Origin: Shewanella algae
GTDB taxonomy: Bacteria > Pseudomonadota > Gammaproteobacteria > Enterobacterales > Shewanellaceae
DNA: 64,000 bases
Direction of reading: 5' to 3'
Assembly: GCF_009183365.2 (NCBI RefSeq)
Contig: NZ_CP068230.1
Location: forward strand, 2,943,001-3,007,000
Within the stretch, counting starts at the first letter, position 1. Each line of letters opens with the position of its first letter. A program made the position numbers and the translations under genes. The notes under the pieces were generated by a model that saw nothing but the letters and a program-made list of their open reading frames with translations, made no database searches and was not told the DNA's origin. Positions 18,649 through 27,926 of the stretch are shown piece by piece.

Positions 18649-19032
18649 GTGAAGATAATAACCCGTACCCAGCGCCAATTCCTGTGGCTGACCACTCTGC
18701 TGTTTGCTGTACTGCTGAGCCTCAGCGCTCGCGCCGAGCAGATGGTTCCCGAGGTGGCACTGACCAAGGTCGCCCAGGGCGCCATGCTGGTGGATGTCAG
18801 AACCCCGGAGGAATATGCAGAGGGACATCTGCCAGAGGCGGTTAATATCCCCTTTGAACAGATAGCCGAAGCCTTTGCCAAACAGGGCATTGCCAAAGAC
18901 ACCCCGGTAGTTGTTTACTGCCGTAGCGGTCGCCGCTCAGGTATTGCCAAAGAGTCGCTGGAAAAAGCCGGTTATCAGGAAGTCTACAATGGTGGCGGCT
19001 ATGATAGCCTCAAGGCCAGCGCCGGCAACTAG
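18649..19032 (+). CDS. Rhodanese-like domain protein, exported
   Basis: 127 residues from the GTG at 18649, chosen because AAGGA sits 6 bp upstream; the ATG at 18643 directly abuts AAGGA with no spacer but cannot be excluded. A signal peptide (FLWLTTLLFAVLLSLSARA) is followed by one rhodanese domain: LVDVRTPEEYAEGHLPEAVNIP and the active loop VVYCRSGRRSG with the catalytic Cys. It likely transfers sulfane sulfur in the periplasm. It closes the RND-DUF2892 operon and is followed by a terminator. Confidence 0.88.
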   Translation: MKIITRTQRQFLWLTTLLFAVLLSLSARAEQMVPEVALTKVAQGAMLVDVRTPEEYAEGHLPEAVNIPFEQIAEAFAKQGIAKDTPVVVYCRSGRRSGIAKESLEKAGYQEVYNGGGYDSLKASAGN

Positions 19033-19577
19033 CTGACCAGATAACCATTAAGTACTGCGCCACTCATGCAACCGGGCCCACTCAAGTGGGCCTTTTTACG
19101 AAATAAGCAGCACAAAGAATTAACAATAAACCAAAAAACCAAGATGACGTGCAAGTGTCAAATCTGCACACTCAGTCAAAAAGTTGCCTTTACCCCATAC
19201 TAAAGTCTCCTTTTCGCAACGATTATTCTTCAGAATAATTACTTATGCAAAATTAGAATAAGAAACATCATTAAAGTTATAAATCAATCAATTATATCTT
19301 TCACGTATCTCAGGGCTCAATCAAACCTCACATAGAGTCTTATTCAAACCCGGCAAAATTTCATGCACCCGCCACTGATACATTTAGTAACAGCAAACAC
19401 TTAAAATGAATTTTTATTCACAAAAAGTGAAATACAACCAAGCCGAAATAGAACGCCATGCTGTTAACATTTGTTTTACATGACTTTTTCATAGCGGTAG
19501 ATTGCAAATGGGTCATTTCAGTGAATGCTGAAGTGCCCGAGGACAATAAACCAAGATCTGTTACACGGAAGACAAGT
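19033..19577. other. Long AT-rich intergenic region upstream of the protease
   Basis: About 545 bp. It starts with the rhodanese terminator and then becomes strongly AT-rich (19100-19460) without a supported reading frame. The reading frame open from 19458 is an upstream extension of the protease frame, not signal-peptide-like. This length and composition suit a regulated promoter, but no operator was recognised. Confidence 0.5.
19075..19098 (+). terminator. Intrinsic terminator of RND/rhodanese operon
   Basis: GGCCCAC-TCAA-GTGGGCC stem followed by TTTTT. Confidence 0.88.
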
Positions 19578-21950
19578 ATGAAAAAAATAACAAATAAACA
19601 GCTGGCCCTGAGTCTGTCCATGCTGGCCCTGGCAGTCTCTGCCGGTGTTCATGGCGCACCTTTCAAGCCTCAAACCAATGATCTGTCACAGCAGTCGCCC
19701 CTGCCCAAGCGCTATATCGTTAAGTTCAAGGACAACAACGGCCTGCAAACCATGAGTGGCCAAAGCGAACTGAATCAGGTATTCGGCCAGCACAGAGCGC
19801 TTAACGGCGTTAAGGCTCGCGAAATGAAGCGCATTGGTCGCAGCCACAGCTACAGCGTCAAGTTGGATAACCCCGGGCTCAAGGCGCTGCGTGCCCGCAC
19901 CGATGTGGAGTATGTCGAAGAAGATATGCCCCGCCGCTTGTTGAGTGAAACCACGCCTTGGGGTCAAACCTATGTCGGCGCGACTCAGTTGGCCGATAAC
20001 CTCAGCGGTAATCGCACCATATGTATCATAGACTCCGGCTATGATCGTGCTCACCAGGATCTCAGTGGCAACAATGTCACAGGTACCAACAACTCGGGCA
20101 CCGGAAACTGGTTCGAGCCGGGCAATAACAATGCCCACGGAACTCACGTTGCCGGCACCATAGCCGCCATCGCCAACAATGAAGGCGTGGTTGGGGTGAT
20201 GCCGAATCAGAACGCCAATATCCATGTGATCAAGGTATTCAACGAGTCAGGTTGGGGTTACTCCTCTTCACTGGTATCCGCCGTGGATACCTGTGTCGAC
20301 AATGGCGCCAATGTGGTCACCATGAGCCTGGGTGGCTCAGGATCCAGCACCACTGAGCGCAATGCCATGACCAACCACTTTAACAATGGCGTGCTATTGA
20401 TTGCTGCGGCCGGTAACGATGGCAACAACACCCATAGCTACCCGGCTTCCTATGATGCGGTAATGTCGGTGGCCTCGGTCGACAGCAACAAAGACCATTC
20501 GGCCTTCTCCCAGTACACCAATCAGGTCGAAATCTCCGGCCCGGGTGAAGCAATCCTCTCAACCGTGACTCGCGGCGAAGGACGTCTGGCTGATATTGTC
20601 ATTGCCGGTCAGTCGCTGTTTGCCGAAGGGGTGGTGCCTCACAACCGCTTTGTACCATCGGGAAGCAACTATGTGCCCTCGCCCATCAGCGCCAGTGCCA
20701 GCGGCGAACTGGCCGAGTGTGACACCAGCGGCGGCAACTACAACTGCGGCAACATGACAGGCAAAGTCTGTTTGGTGCAGCGTTTGGAAAACCAAGGTGC
20801 CGGTTATCCCGAGATCAATGCGGTTCGCGCCTGTAACAACGCCGGTGCGGCAGCGACTATTGTCTACTCCAACAGCGATCTGCCCGGACTGCAAAACCCC
20901 TTTCTGGTGGACTCAAACACTGAATTGACCAAGGCTTCTGTGTCTGTAGACCGTGAAACCGGTCTGGCGCTGCGTAACCAAATCGGTCAGCAGGCCAGCG
21001 TATCCAACACCACTGGCGAAGACTATGAGTACTACAACGGTACTTCCATGGCGACGCCACACGTATCCGGCGTCGCAACTCTGGTATGGAGCTATCACAC
21101 TGAGTGTAGTGCCGCCCAGGTGCGTCAGGCGCTGAAAGCCACCGCCGAAGATCTGGATGTCCCCGGTCGTGACGATCGCACCGGCTATGGTCTGGTCAAT
21201 GCCGTGGCTGCCAAGGAATATCTGGATGCCTCCTGTAATGGCCCGAGCGATCCCGGCACACCAAGCGATGGTCAGTTGGAAAACGGTGTGGCAATCAACA
21301 ACCTTAGTGGTGCCAAAGACGATGAACTGCACTTCTTCCTCGATGTGCCTGCCGGCGCTTCCAACCTCAGCTTCAACCTGAGTGGCGGCACAGGTGATGC
21401 CGACCTTTACATGCAGTACGGCGCGGCTCCAACCACCAGCAGCTTTGATTGTCGCCCCTGGAAAGGCGGCAACACTGAAAGCTGTTCGGTCAACAGCCCT
21501 CAAGCCGGTACTTACTATGTGATGGTTCGCGGTTACAGCAGCTTCGGCGGTGCCAGCCTGGTGGCTAGCTACACAGGCTCAAGCAGCACCAATCCAGGTG
21601 GCGGCGCAGCGAGCTACACCAATGGTGATAATGCCAATATTCCCGACAACAACAGCACAGGCATTACCAGCCCCATCAGCGTCAGCCGCAGCGGTGATTC
21701 GGGTGTGGTCACTGTAGATGTCAGCATAGTGCACCCTTACATTGGCGATCTGCAGGTTGAACTGCACAGCCCCAATGGCCAGATTGCCGTGCTGCACGAC
21801 AACACAGGCAAAGGCACCGACAATATCAACCAGAGCTATTCGGTCGATATGACAGGTGTCGAGTCCAGTGGTACCTGGTTGCTCAAGGCCGTCGACTCGG
21901 GTCGCCGTGACGTAGGCTACATCGACAGCTGGTCACTGCACTTTAAATAA
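19578..21950 (+). CDS. Secreted S8 serine protease with PA, PPC and P domains
   Basis: 790 residues from the ATG at 19578 (MKKITNKQLALSLSMLALA signal peptide; the upstream in-frame ATG at 19458 adds a non-signal stretch). Order: signal; inhibitor-I9-like propeptide (RYIVKFKDNNGLQTMSGQSE); S8 domain with triad Asp152 (CIIDSGYD), His187 (NAHGTHVAG) and Ser490 (GTSMATPHVSG); a PA domain inserted before the Ser (about 335-475); a PPC domain (about 571-665); and a C-terminal P/proprotein-convertase domain (about 680-790). It is an extracellular subtilase exported by Sec and probably the type II system. The PPC and P domains are usually removed or help folding and substrate binding. It is monocistronic. 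Confidence 0.94.
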   Translation: MKKITNKQLALSLSMLALAVSAGVHGAPFKPQTNDLSQQSPLPKRYIVKFKDNNGLQTMSGQSELNQVFGQHRALNGVKAREMKRIGRSHSYSVKLDNPGLKALRARTDVEYVEEDMPRRLLSETTPWGQTYVGATQLADNLSGNRTICIIDSGYDRAHQDLSGNNVTGTNNSGTGNWFEPGNNNAHGTHVAGTIAAIANNEGVVGVMPNQNANIHVIKVFNESGWGYSSSLVSAVDTCVDNGANVVTMSLGGSGSSTTERNAMTNHFNNGVLLIAAAGNDGNNTHSYPASYDAVMSVASVDSNKDHSAFSQYTNQVEISGPGEAILSTVTRGEGRLADIVIAGQSLFAEGVVPHNRFVPSGSNYVPSPISASASGELAECDTSGGNYNCGNMTGKVCLVQRLENQGAGYPEINAVRACNNAGAAATIVYSNSDLPGLQNPFLVDSNTELTKASVSVDRETGLALRNQIGQQASVSNTTGEDYEYYNGTSMATPHVSGVATLVWSYHTECSAAQVRQALKATAEDLDVPGRDDRTGYGLVNAVAAKEYLDASCNGPSDPGTPSDGQLENGVAINNLSGAKDDELHFFLDVPAGASNLSFNLSGGTGDADLYMQYGAAPTTSSFDCRPWKGGNTESCSVNSPQAGTYYVMVRGYSSFGGASLVASYTGSSSTNPGGGAASYTNGDNANIPDNNSTGITSPISVSRSGDSGVVTVDVSIVHPYIGDLQVELHSPNGQIAVLHDNTGKGTDNINQSYSVDMTGVESSGTWLLKAVDSGRRDVGYIDSWSLHFK

Positions 21951-21961
21951 TCTCTCTTTCA

Positions 21962-21985
21962 AGGGGCCGCTACGGCCCCTTTTTC
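21962..21985 (+). terminator. Intrinsic terminator of protease gene
   Basis: AGGGGCCG-CTA-CGGCCCCT stem followed by a T-run, 11 bp after the stop. Confidence 0.9.
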
Positions 21986-22123
21986 CTCTCTCGATGCTTT
22001 CCCCTTGGCTGAAGAGCTGCCGGACTGTTTGACGCGACTTTTTCAACCTTTTTGCAAGGCATTTGAAAAGCTTCTCGGTTATACTGGCGCCGCTTTTATA
22101 ACACCAGCTACCAAGGCCCATTC

Positions 22124-22474
22124 ATGACAGCTTCCAATTCCCCTCAAGCCAACAAAGATCCCCTGCACGGCTTGACCCTCAAGGCGATACTCACAGAGAT
22201 GGTGGAGCAGTACGGCTTTGATGGCCTGGCACAAAGGATAAAAGTGCGCTGCTTCAGCCATGATCCCAGCATTAAATCGAGCCTGACCTTTTTGCGAAAG
22301 ACCCAATGGGCCAGGGAAAAACTGGAACGTCTCTATCTGACCAGTAAGGGCTTGCCCATTCCGCCTCACCTTCTGGGCAGTTCAACCCCGGCAACACGGG
22401 AAAAACCAACCAAACAAACCTGTGCCGACAAGCCTCAAACCAATGCCCATATCTGGGGTAAAAAGAGCGACTAG
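22124..22474 (+). CDS. VF530 family (DUF2132) DNA-binding-like protein
   Basis: 116 residues. The conserved VF530 core is plain: DPLHGLTLKAILTEMVEQYG, then RIKVRCFSHDPSIKSSLTFL and RKTQWAREKLERLYL. A Vibrio fischeri member has a solved structure with a DNA-binding-like fold, but no biological role is firmly known. After residue 75 the chain continues in a polar, lysine-rich tail. It stands alone between the protease and a small coiled-coil protein. Confidence 0.88.
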   Translation: MTASNSPQANKDPLHGLTLKAILTEMVEQYGFDGLAQRIKVRCFSHDPSIKSSLTFLRKTQWAREKLERLYLTSKGLPIPPHLLGSSTPATREKPTKQTCADKPQTNAHIWGKKSD

Positions 22475-22609
22475 GCAGATACTGATACAGCACGCAACCC
22501 GCTATATTTTTAACCAACTTTGCCTCAAAGCTGCTAAAGTTCTTCCCCTTGCAGCCGATAAGTCGTTGTCGACTATCAGCACGAACAGATGCCGCCAGGG
22601 AGTTTAATG

Positions 22610-23068
22610 ATGAACATTGCAGGCTTAGGTCAAATCGCCACTCAGGGAACCGGTCCCCGCAACCTGAGTGAAGTCACTGTGGCTGACAAAGACGCAGCCA
22701 AGGAAAGTGCTGCCACAAGTTCGGACAGCCAGGATAAAGTGAATATCTCTTCTGCCGGTCGCAAGGCGCTGGCGGATGATATAGGTGGTCAGCTGTATAG
22801 GAACAATTCGGAGCAAACCTCAGAAGCGCAGAAAGCCGCCGAGGAAGATACCTCGGATATGTCTGAAATTGACAAGAAGATTAAAGAGCTGCAGGACAAG
22901 CTCAAAGAGTTGCAGCAGCAGCTACAGCAACTGAATGGTGATGATTCTGAAGCGGCCGAGATAGAGCGTAAGTTGCTGCAGGATCAGATTGCCGCCGTCA
23001 GTGGTCAGTTGGTCGCCCTGCTCAACGAGAAAGCCCGCCAGGACAAGAACGCCGCCACTGAGGGCTGA
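22610..23068 (+). CDS. Small coiled-coil hypothetical protein
   Basis: 152 residues from the second of two adjacent ATGs (22607/22610), 7 bp after GGGAG. Residues 35-50 contain DKVNISSAGRKALADDIG, a motif also seen in the protein at 28079-28822. From about residue 78 it is a long heptad coiled coil (DKKIKELQDKLKELQQQLQQ and on to about 130). No signal peptide or membrane segment. Function unknown; the motif resembles those in small motility-associated or FlgM-like proteins, but the match is weak. Confidence 0.7.
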   Translation: MNIAGLGQIATQGTGPRNLSEVTVADKDAAKESAATSSDSQDKVNISSAGRKALADDIGGQLYRNNSEQTSEAQKAAEEDTSDMSEIDKKIKELQDKLKELQQQLQQLNGDDSEAAEIERKLLQDQIAAVSGQLVALLNEKARQDKNAATEG

Positions 23069-23074
23069 TGCGGC

Positions 23075-23923
23075 TCAGATGGGCATGCTGAACACCAGGC
23101 GCCAGATCTCCAGCCCGTCACCACTACGGTAACTGATCCCCAATCTGTCTATGCCAAGCACTGGCTTGGCAAGGGCCAGGGTGGCGCCCAACTCAATACT
23201 GCCGGACACCAAGGTATCCTGGTTGAGATCGCCGGCAAACTGTAACTGGTCAAAATACCAATAACCCAAAGCAAACACCCTGGGCTGCATCTGTAACCCC
23301 TGCCAGGACCAGTGATAAGGCAAACCGATATCCACTCCGGTTTGCAATACGGAAAAGCTCTGGCTGATGCTGAACGCCCGTTCACTGTAGGCGGCAAATT
23401 TCAGTCGGGTCACCCACAGAGAATCTGCCTGCCACAGCTCAAAATGACGCAAGCCACTGATGCCGGCTGCCATGATGGCGACATTACCGCCTTGGTCAAA
23501 ATTACTGCCAAAACCGAGATCGCCATAGGCCTCCATGCGCCAGTTATCATCCAGGCGCCAACGCTTTTCAAAGCCTGGTGTCACTGTCAGAGTACCGACA
23601 CTGGAAGGCAACTCAAACTCACCGGCATCTTCGAGGCTATAGTTGAAAAAGCCCACCGAGATAGGCAGGCGTAACAAGAACTCCGAGTCCTCACTCTGCT
23701 CCAGCGTAAAGTCCAGCGGTAAGCTGATGACGGTAGCATCCTGTTCGGACGCGCGATAGACCCCGCTGCCCAGATAGCTGCCAAAAGCATAGTGGGAGTT
23801 GTCCGGCGGCCGGGCGTGGCCGGGGGACTCTTGGGCAAGGATTGGGGCTGCAAGCAGCAAAAGCCCCAGGGAAGACACACTCAATAAACCAACTTGGGTT
23901 GATGCTTTCCCCGGTGACTTCAT
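23075..23923 (-). CDS. Outer-membrane beta-barrel protein, solitary type
   Basis: 282 residues with a signal peptide (VGLLSVSSLGLLLLAAPILAQ) and a series of amphipathic beta strands with alternating hydrophobic and polar residues and many aromatic girdle residues, ending in WRLVFSMPI. The size (12-14 strands expected) and the presence of a barrel alone suggest the 'solitary outer membrane autotransporter-like barrel' family found in Vibrio and Shewanella; this assignment is from memory of the family and should be checked. It precedes ribA on the same operon-like strand order (ribA stop to its start 10 bp). Confidence 0.7.
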   Translation of the reverse strand: MKSPGKASTQVGLLSVSSLGLLLLAAPILAQESPGHARPPDNSHYAFGSYLGSGVYRASEQDATVISLPLDFTLEQSEDSEFLLRLPISVGFFNYSLEDAGEFELPSSVGTLTVTPGFEKRWRLDDNWRMEAYGDLGFGSNFDQGGNVAIMAAGISGLRHFELWQADSLWVTRLKFAAYSERAFSISQSFSVLQTGVDIGLPYHWSWQGLQMQPRVFALGYWYFDQLQFAGDLNQDTLVSGSIELGATLALAKPVLGIDRLGISYRSGDGLEIWRLVFSMPI

Positions 23924-23933
23924 CTTTGCCGAC

Positions 23934-24551
23934 TCAGTCCTGATGACCTTCGGTGAAATGATACTCAGACATCATATGGCCAAGCTCAGTAGACTTGGTC
24001 TTGAGGTAGGCTTCGTTGTAACGGTTTTTGCCCACCTGCAGCGGCACCCGCTCGACAACTTCCATGCCGACATCTTTCATCGCCTGCACCTTGCGCGGAT
24101 TATTGGTCATCAACCTAACCTTGTGAACGCCAATTTTTTCCAGCATGGGCGCAATCATATCGTACTTGCGCATATCGGCCGGAAAGCCCAGACGCTCGTT
24201 GGCTTCCACTGTATTGGCGCCATCGTCCTGCAACTCGTAGGCTCGAATTTTGTTCAACAGCCCTATGCCACGACCTTCCTGACGCAGGTAGAGAATAAAG
24301 CCCTGACCGGCTTCGGCGACATTTTGCATCGCGGTCTGCAGTTGAAAGCCGCAGTCGCAGCGCAGGCTGAACAGGGCATCTCCGGTGAGACATTCCGAAT
24401 GGATCCGTCCCAGCATGGGTTTATCGGCTTGGAGCTCACCAAAAGTCAGCGCCACGTGCTCTTTACCGGTTTCGGTATCCTCGAAACCATGCATGGCAAA
24501 CACCCCCCAAGGGGTTGGCAATTTGGCGGTGGCGATAAATTTAATAGACAT
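23934..24551 (-). CDS. ribA: GTP cyclohydrolase II
   Basis: 205 residues, close to the usual 196-205. It converts GTP to 2,5-diamino-6-ribosylamino-pyrimidinone phosphate, the first step of riboflavin synthesis. The zinc ligands are at Cys54, Cys65 and Cys67 (ECLTGDALFSLRCDCG), the same numbers as in E. coli RibA. YLRQEGRGIGLLNKI follows, with the catalytic Arg/GTP loop, and MTNNPRKVQAM near the end. It is a stand-alone enzyme without RibB fusion. An AAGG ribosome site lies before the ATG. No FMN riboswitch is visible upstream. Confidence 0.96.
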   Translation of the reverse strand: MSIKFIATAKLPTPWGVFAMHGFEDTETGKEHVALTFGELQADKPMLGRIHSECLTGDALFSLRCDCGFQLQTAMQNVAEAGQGFILYLRQEGRGIGLLNKIRAYELQDDGANTVEANERLGFPADMRKYDMIAPMLEKIGVHKVRLMTNNPRKVQAMKDVGMEVVERVPLQVGKNRYNEAYLKTKSTELGHMMSEYHFTEGHQD

Positions 24552-24719
24552 GAATTAACCTTAACGACTGCTCTCATTCCCTGAGACGGTTAACATCCCT
24601 CAAAATCAAGATAATAGTGAAGCGTGCTCAGTACTCAGGCCGGTCATTTTATGCGTTTTTACCACCGACCGGAATACCCAAGTAAATTCATTGGTTATTA
24701 TCTGCTGTCACGGCGGCAG

Positions 24720-25076
24720 TTAAAATGCCTTGGGTGCAAACCCGGTAACGGCAGTAATACCCATTTCTCTGCCCAGCGCTGTCATGGGATGCACAACGAC
24801 CAAACCCCGGACAGACTTCTTGAGTTTGCCCATGTCGGCCTGTTCGGCTTTGGTGAGTTCGCGGCTAAAAGGCAGATCGCGAATAGACTGTCCCTGCTTG
24901 CCAAGCTGCCGACTCTGCTGGCCCTTGATGGCTGCAATCCGCTTGTTGACGGCGGCGATTTCCCGCTGAAACTGGGCAATGATAGGACCATCGCCACGTT
25001 GCTCTGCGGCGGCCAATTTACGGCGATACTGATCCAGCTTATCGTTGAGCTGTTGCAGCTCCTGCTTCAAATTCAT
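24720..25076 (-). CDS. yibL: YibL family ribosome-associated protein
   Basis: 118 residues. It starts with a coiled coil (MNLKQELQQLNDKLDQYRRK) and continues with the YibL motif IAAIKGQQSRQLGKQGQSI and the C-terminal KLKKSVRGLVVVHPMTALGR. YibL was found with ribosomes in E. coli proteomics; its exact function is unknown. It is cytoplasmic and monocistronic between ribA and nrdG. Confidence 0.9.
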   Translation of the reverse strand: MNLKQELQQLNDKLDQYRRKLAAAEQRGDGPIIAQFQREIAAVNKRIAAIKGQQSRQLGKQGQSIRDLPFSRELTKAEQADMGKLKKSVRGLVVVHPMTALGREMGITAVTGFAPKAF

Positions 25077-25227
25077 TCTGTTACCTTACAAAATCCCGGC
25101 ACCCTGAGAATGGACGGCCTGGTTGCCGTAAATGTGCCGGACAGAAGTATAACAGCAACTCAAGCCCAGGTGACGGGGTTTTTTAGCAGGGAAAAGCAAT
25201 TGTGTTAACCAGTTTTCACTTTTGTAC

Positions 25228-25701
25228 TTACTGAGGGTCGTTGAGCAGATGTATCACCTGGTTGGCCGAACCACGAAACTTCAGCGACGGATCCGCTTGC
25301 TCCTGCACGAATTTGCCATCCACCAACACATGAATAAGCCCGAGCAATTCCCGCTGCGCCGGACTGAGTTCATCGAGACGATAACCAGTCCAGAGCCAGA
25401 CATCCTTTCCAGGGCATTCGTCCCGCACCCGCAGCAGTAAGGCCTTGATGGCGTCAAGATTGCCCGGAAACAGTGGGTCACCACCTGAAAGTGACAAGCC
25501 CCTTCTCGGGATCCGGCTGTCATTGAGATCGGCAATGATCCTGTCAGACATCGCCTGGTCGAAAGGATGCCCGGAGCGGGGATCCCAGGTTGACTGGTTA
25601 TAACAACCCCGGCACTGATGTTCACAACCGGAGACAAACAGGGTTACCCGGGTGCCCGGTCCATTGACCACATCCACGGGGTAATACTGATGATAGTTCA
25701 T
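25228..25701 (-). CDS. nrdG: Anaerobic ribonucleotide reductase activase NrdG
   Basis: 157 residues from the ATG at 25701 (MNYHQYYPVDVVNGPGTRVT); longer frame starts overlap nrdD and its spacer. Radical-SAM protein with CxxxCxxC as CEHQCRGC and the SGGDPLFPGN motif for SAM binding. It makes the glycyl radical on NrdD under anoxic conditions. It lies 49 bp after nrdD, with a 9-bp GC hairpin in the gap, and is probably translated from the same mRNA. Confidence 0.96.
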   Translation of the reverse strand: MNYHQYYPVDVVNGPGTRVTLFVSGCEHQCRGCYNQSTWDPRSGHPFDQAMSDRIIADLNDSRIPRRGLSLSGGDPLFPGNLDAIKALLLRVRDECPGKDVWLWTGYRLDELSPAQRELLGLIHVLVDGKFVQEQADPSLKFRGSANQVIHLLNDPQ

Positions 25702-25714
25702 AGCTATATCCACA

Positions 25715-25734
25715 AGGCGCCCCGAGGGGCGCCT
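25715..25734 (-). promoter_or_regulatory. Intercistronic hairpin between nrdD and nrdG
   Basis: Arms AGGCGCCCC and GGGGCGCCT with a 2-base loop, 14 bp upstream of the nrdG start. There is no T-run on either strand. It could set the relative amounts of the two proteins by stabilising the upstream mRNA or by partial attenuation. Confidence 0.5.
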
Positions 25735-25750
25735 ATAAAACAGTTTGTCG

Positions 25751-27868
25751 TTAAAGGTGCTTAACCCGACGTTTGACCTCTTCCTGCTTGCCATGGTTGA
25801 AGGGTCTGGCATCCGGGCTGCCGAGATAACCGCAAACCCTGCGGGTCACAGACACCCGACTGGGCTCATGGTTGCCACACTTGGGGCAGGTAAAGCCCTT
25901 GCTGGTACAGATAAACTCACCGGTAAAACCACAGTCGTAACACTCATCTATTGGTGTGTTGGTTCCATAGTAAGGCACCCGGCTGTAGCTGTAGTCCCAG
26001 ACATTCTCCAGCGCTTCTAGGTTGTGCTGCATATTCGGGTATTCGCCGTAGCAGATGAAACCACCATTGGCGAGCTCGGGATACGGCTGTTCGAAGTCGA
26101 GTTTGTCGTAAGGATTCACCTTCTTCTCCACATCCAGGTGGAAGCTGTTGGTGTAATAGCCCTTGTCGGTAACACCATCAACCAGGCCAAAGCTCTTGGC
26201 ATCCAGCTTGGCAAAACGGCTGCACAGGCTCTCGCTCGGTGTACTGTAGAGGCTGAAACCATAACCGGTTTCCTCTTTCCAGCGCACTGTAGCCGCCTTG
26301 AGGTGAGCCACTATGGCAACTGCTTTCTGCCTCAATGTTTCATCGTCAAACACATGGGTGTCTGTACCATAGAGAGCATTGATTGTCTCATGCAGGCCTA
26401 TATAGCCCAGAGAGATGGAAGCTCGGCCGTTTTTGAAGATTTCGGCAATGTTATCATCACCGCGCAGGCGCACTCCGCAAGCCCCTTCCATATAGAGAAT
26501 GGGCGCCACTCTGGCCTTGACGTTGGCCAGACGTTCGATGCGGGTATCCAGCGCCTTGCGGGCCATCTCCAGCCTTTGATCCAAAATGCGATAAAACTCG
26601 GCTTCATCACCCTTGGCTTCCAGCGCCACCCTCGGCAAGTTCAGGCTGACTACGCCTAGGTTGTTGCGACCTTCATGCAGCAGCTCGCCGTTTTCCTCAT
26701 AGGTGCCAAGGAAACTGCGACAACCCATAGGAGTCTTGAATGAGCCAGTAACCTTGACCACCTGCTCATAGTTGAGAATATCCGGATACATGCGGATGCT
26801 GGCACACTCGAGCGCCAACTGCTTGATGTCGTAGTTGCAGTCGCCGGCCTTATGGTTGATACCATCACGAATGGCAAACACCAACTTGGGGAAAACCGCT
26901 GTCTTGCGGTTCTTGCCAAGGCCTTCCATGCGGATCCGCAAAATAGACTCTTGGATCAGCCTCGACTCCCAGCTGGTACCCAAACCGAAACCGAAGGTAA
27001 CAAAAGGCGTCTGACCATTGGCGGTATGCAGGGTATTGACCTCATATTCCAGCGACTGGAAGGCGTCGTGACACTCTTTCTTGGTCTGCTCTGTGGCAAA
27101 CGCCTTGGCATCGGTAATCCCCCACTTGAGCGCCGTTTGATAATGCTTGTCGTAGCTCTTGGCCACAAAAGGGGCCAACACTTCATCTATGCGGTTGATT
27201 GTGGTGCCGCCATAAATATGGCTGGCGACCTGGGCGATGATCTGCGCGGTAACTGCGGTCGCAGTCGAGATGGATTTTGGTGTCTCAATCTCGGCATTGC
27301 CCATCTTAAACCCTTGGGTCAACATGCCACCGAGATCGATCAGCATACAGTTGAACATAGGGAAGAAAGGCGAATAGTCGAGATCGTGATAGTGGATCTC
27401 ACCGGCCTCATGGGCGGCAACCACATCCTTGGGCAGGATATGATGTTTGGCATAGTGTTTGGCGACAATACCGGCCAGGAGATCCCTCTGGGTGGGGATC
27501 ACCTTGGAGTCTTTATTGGCATTTTCGTTGAGCAGGGTCGCGTTGCTCTGCTCGACCAGGCCGCGGATCTCCAGATTCAGTCGGCTGCTGGATTCACGGC
27601 AGATATCTCTGTCGTGACGATATTCGATGTAGCTACGGGCCACTTGCTTGTACGGCCCTTCCATCAACAGGTTTTCGACCCTGTCCTGCAACTCCTGGAT
27701 ATTGACCTCAGCCTTGTCGGTTACCGCCTGGGTGACCAGCGCTGCGACTGTGGCCGCATAGTCCACATCTTCTATACCGCAGTGGCTAGAGGCTGCCAGC
27801 ACCGCATCCCTTATCCTTGTTTCGTCGAACTGAGTACGGCACCCGTCCCGCTTAATCACTACCGGCAT
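25751..27868 (-). CDS. nrdD: Anaerobic ribonucleoside-triphosphate reductase NrdD
   Basis: 705 residues from the ATG at 27868 (MPVVIKRDGCRTQF), which has GGAG 9 bp upstream; an ATG five codons earlier is possible. Class III ribonucleotide reductase that makes dNTPs without oxygen. Order: N-terminal ATP-cone (about 1-90), the large ten-stranded barrel, a zinc site CYDCGFTGEFICTSKGFTC near residue 645, and the glycyl radical site RVCGYLG (Gly about 680). Activated by NrdG encoded downstream. Upstream sites suggest control by NrdR and possibly an FNR-type anaerobic regulator. Confidence 0.97.
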   Translation of the reverse strand: MPVVIKRDGCRTQFDETRIRDAVLAASSHCGIEDVDYAATVAALVTQAVTDKAEVNIQELQDRVENLLMEGPYKQVARSYIEYRHDRDICRESSSRLNLEIRGLVEQSNATLLNENANKDSKVIPTQRDLLAGIVAKHYAKHHILPKDVVAAHEAGEIHYHDLDYSPFFPMFNCMLIDLGGMLTQGFKMGNAEIETPKSISTATAVTAQIIAQVASHIYGGTTINRIDEVLAPFVAKSYDKHYQTALKWGITDAKAFATEQTKKECHDAFQSLEYEVNTLHTANGQTPFVTFGFGLGTSWESRLIQESILRIRMEGLGKNRKTAVFPKLVFAIRDGINHKAGDCNYDIKQLALECASIRMYPDILNYEQVVKVTGSFKTPMGCRSFLGTYEENGELLHEGRNNLGVVSLNLPRVALEAKGDEAEFYRILDQRLEMARKALDTRIERLANVKARVAPILYMEGACGVRLRGDDNIAEIFKNGRASISLGYIGLHETINALYGTDTHVFDDETLRQKAVAIVAHLKAATVRWKEETGYGFSLYSTPSESLCSRFAKLDAKSFGLVDGVTDKGYYTNSFHLDVEKKVNPYDKLDFEQPYPELANGGFICYGEYPNMQHNLEALENVWDYSYSRVPYYGTNTPIDECYDCGFTGEFICTSKGFTCPKCGNHEPSRVSVTRRVCGYLGSPDARPFNHGKQEEVKRRVKHL

Positions 27869-27895
27869 TTCTCTAATCTCCATGTTGTTTATTTA

Positions 27896-27911
27896 ACACC
27901 ATATATAGTGG
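27896..27911. promoter_or_regulatory. NrdR box 1 (proximal)
   Basis: ACACCATATATAGTGG agrees with the NrdR consensus ACACWATATATWGTGT at 14 of 16 positions. It lies 28 bp upstream of the nrdD start. NrdR represses ribonucleotide reductase genes in response to dATP/ATP. Confidence 0.82.
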
Positions 27912-27926
27912 TGTTTTATTAACCAA

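Noticed and set aside
19458..19577. Earlier start for the protease at 19458
   Set aside because: The extra 40 residues are not signal-peptide-like, while MKKITNKQLALS at 19578 is a standard export signal.
24552..24720. FMN riboswitch upstream of ribA
   Set aside because: No conserved RFN stems or typical sequence blocks were seen, and the RFN element usually precedes ribB rather than ribA.
26852..27922. 356-residue plus-strand frame over nrdD
   Set aside because: It lies opposite the conserved reductase; no start signal and no family features.
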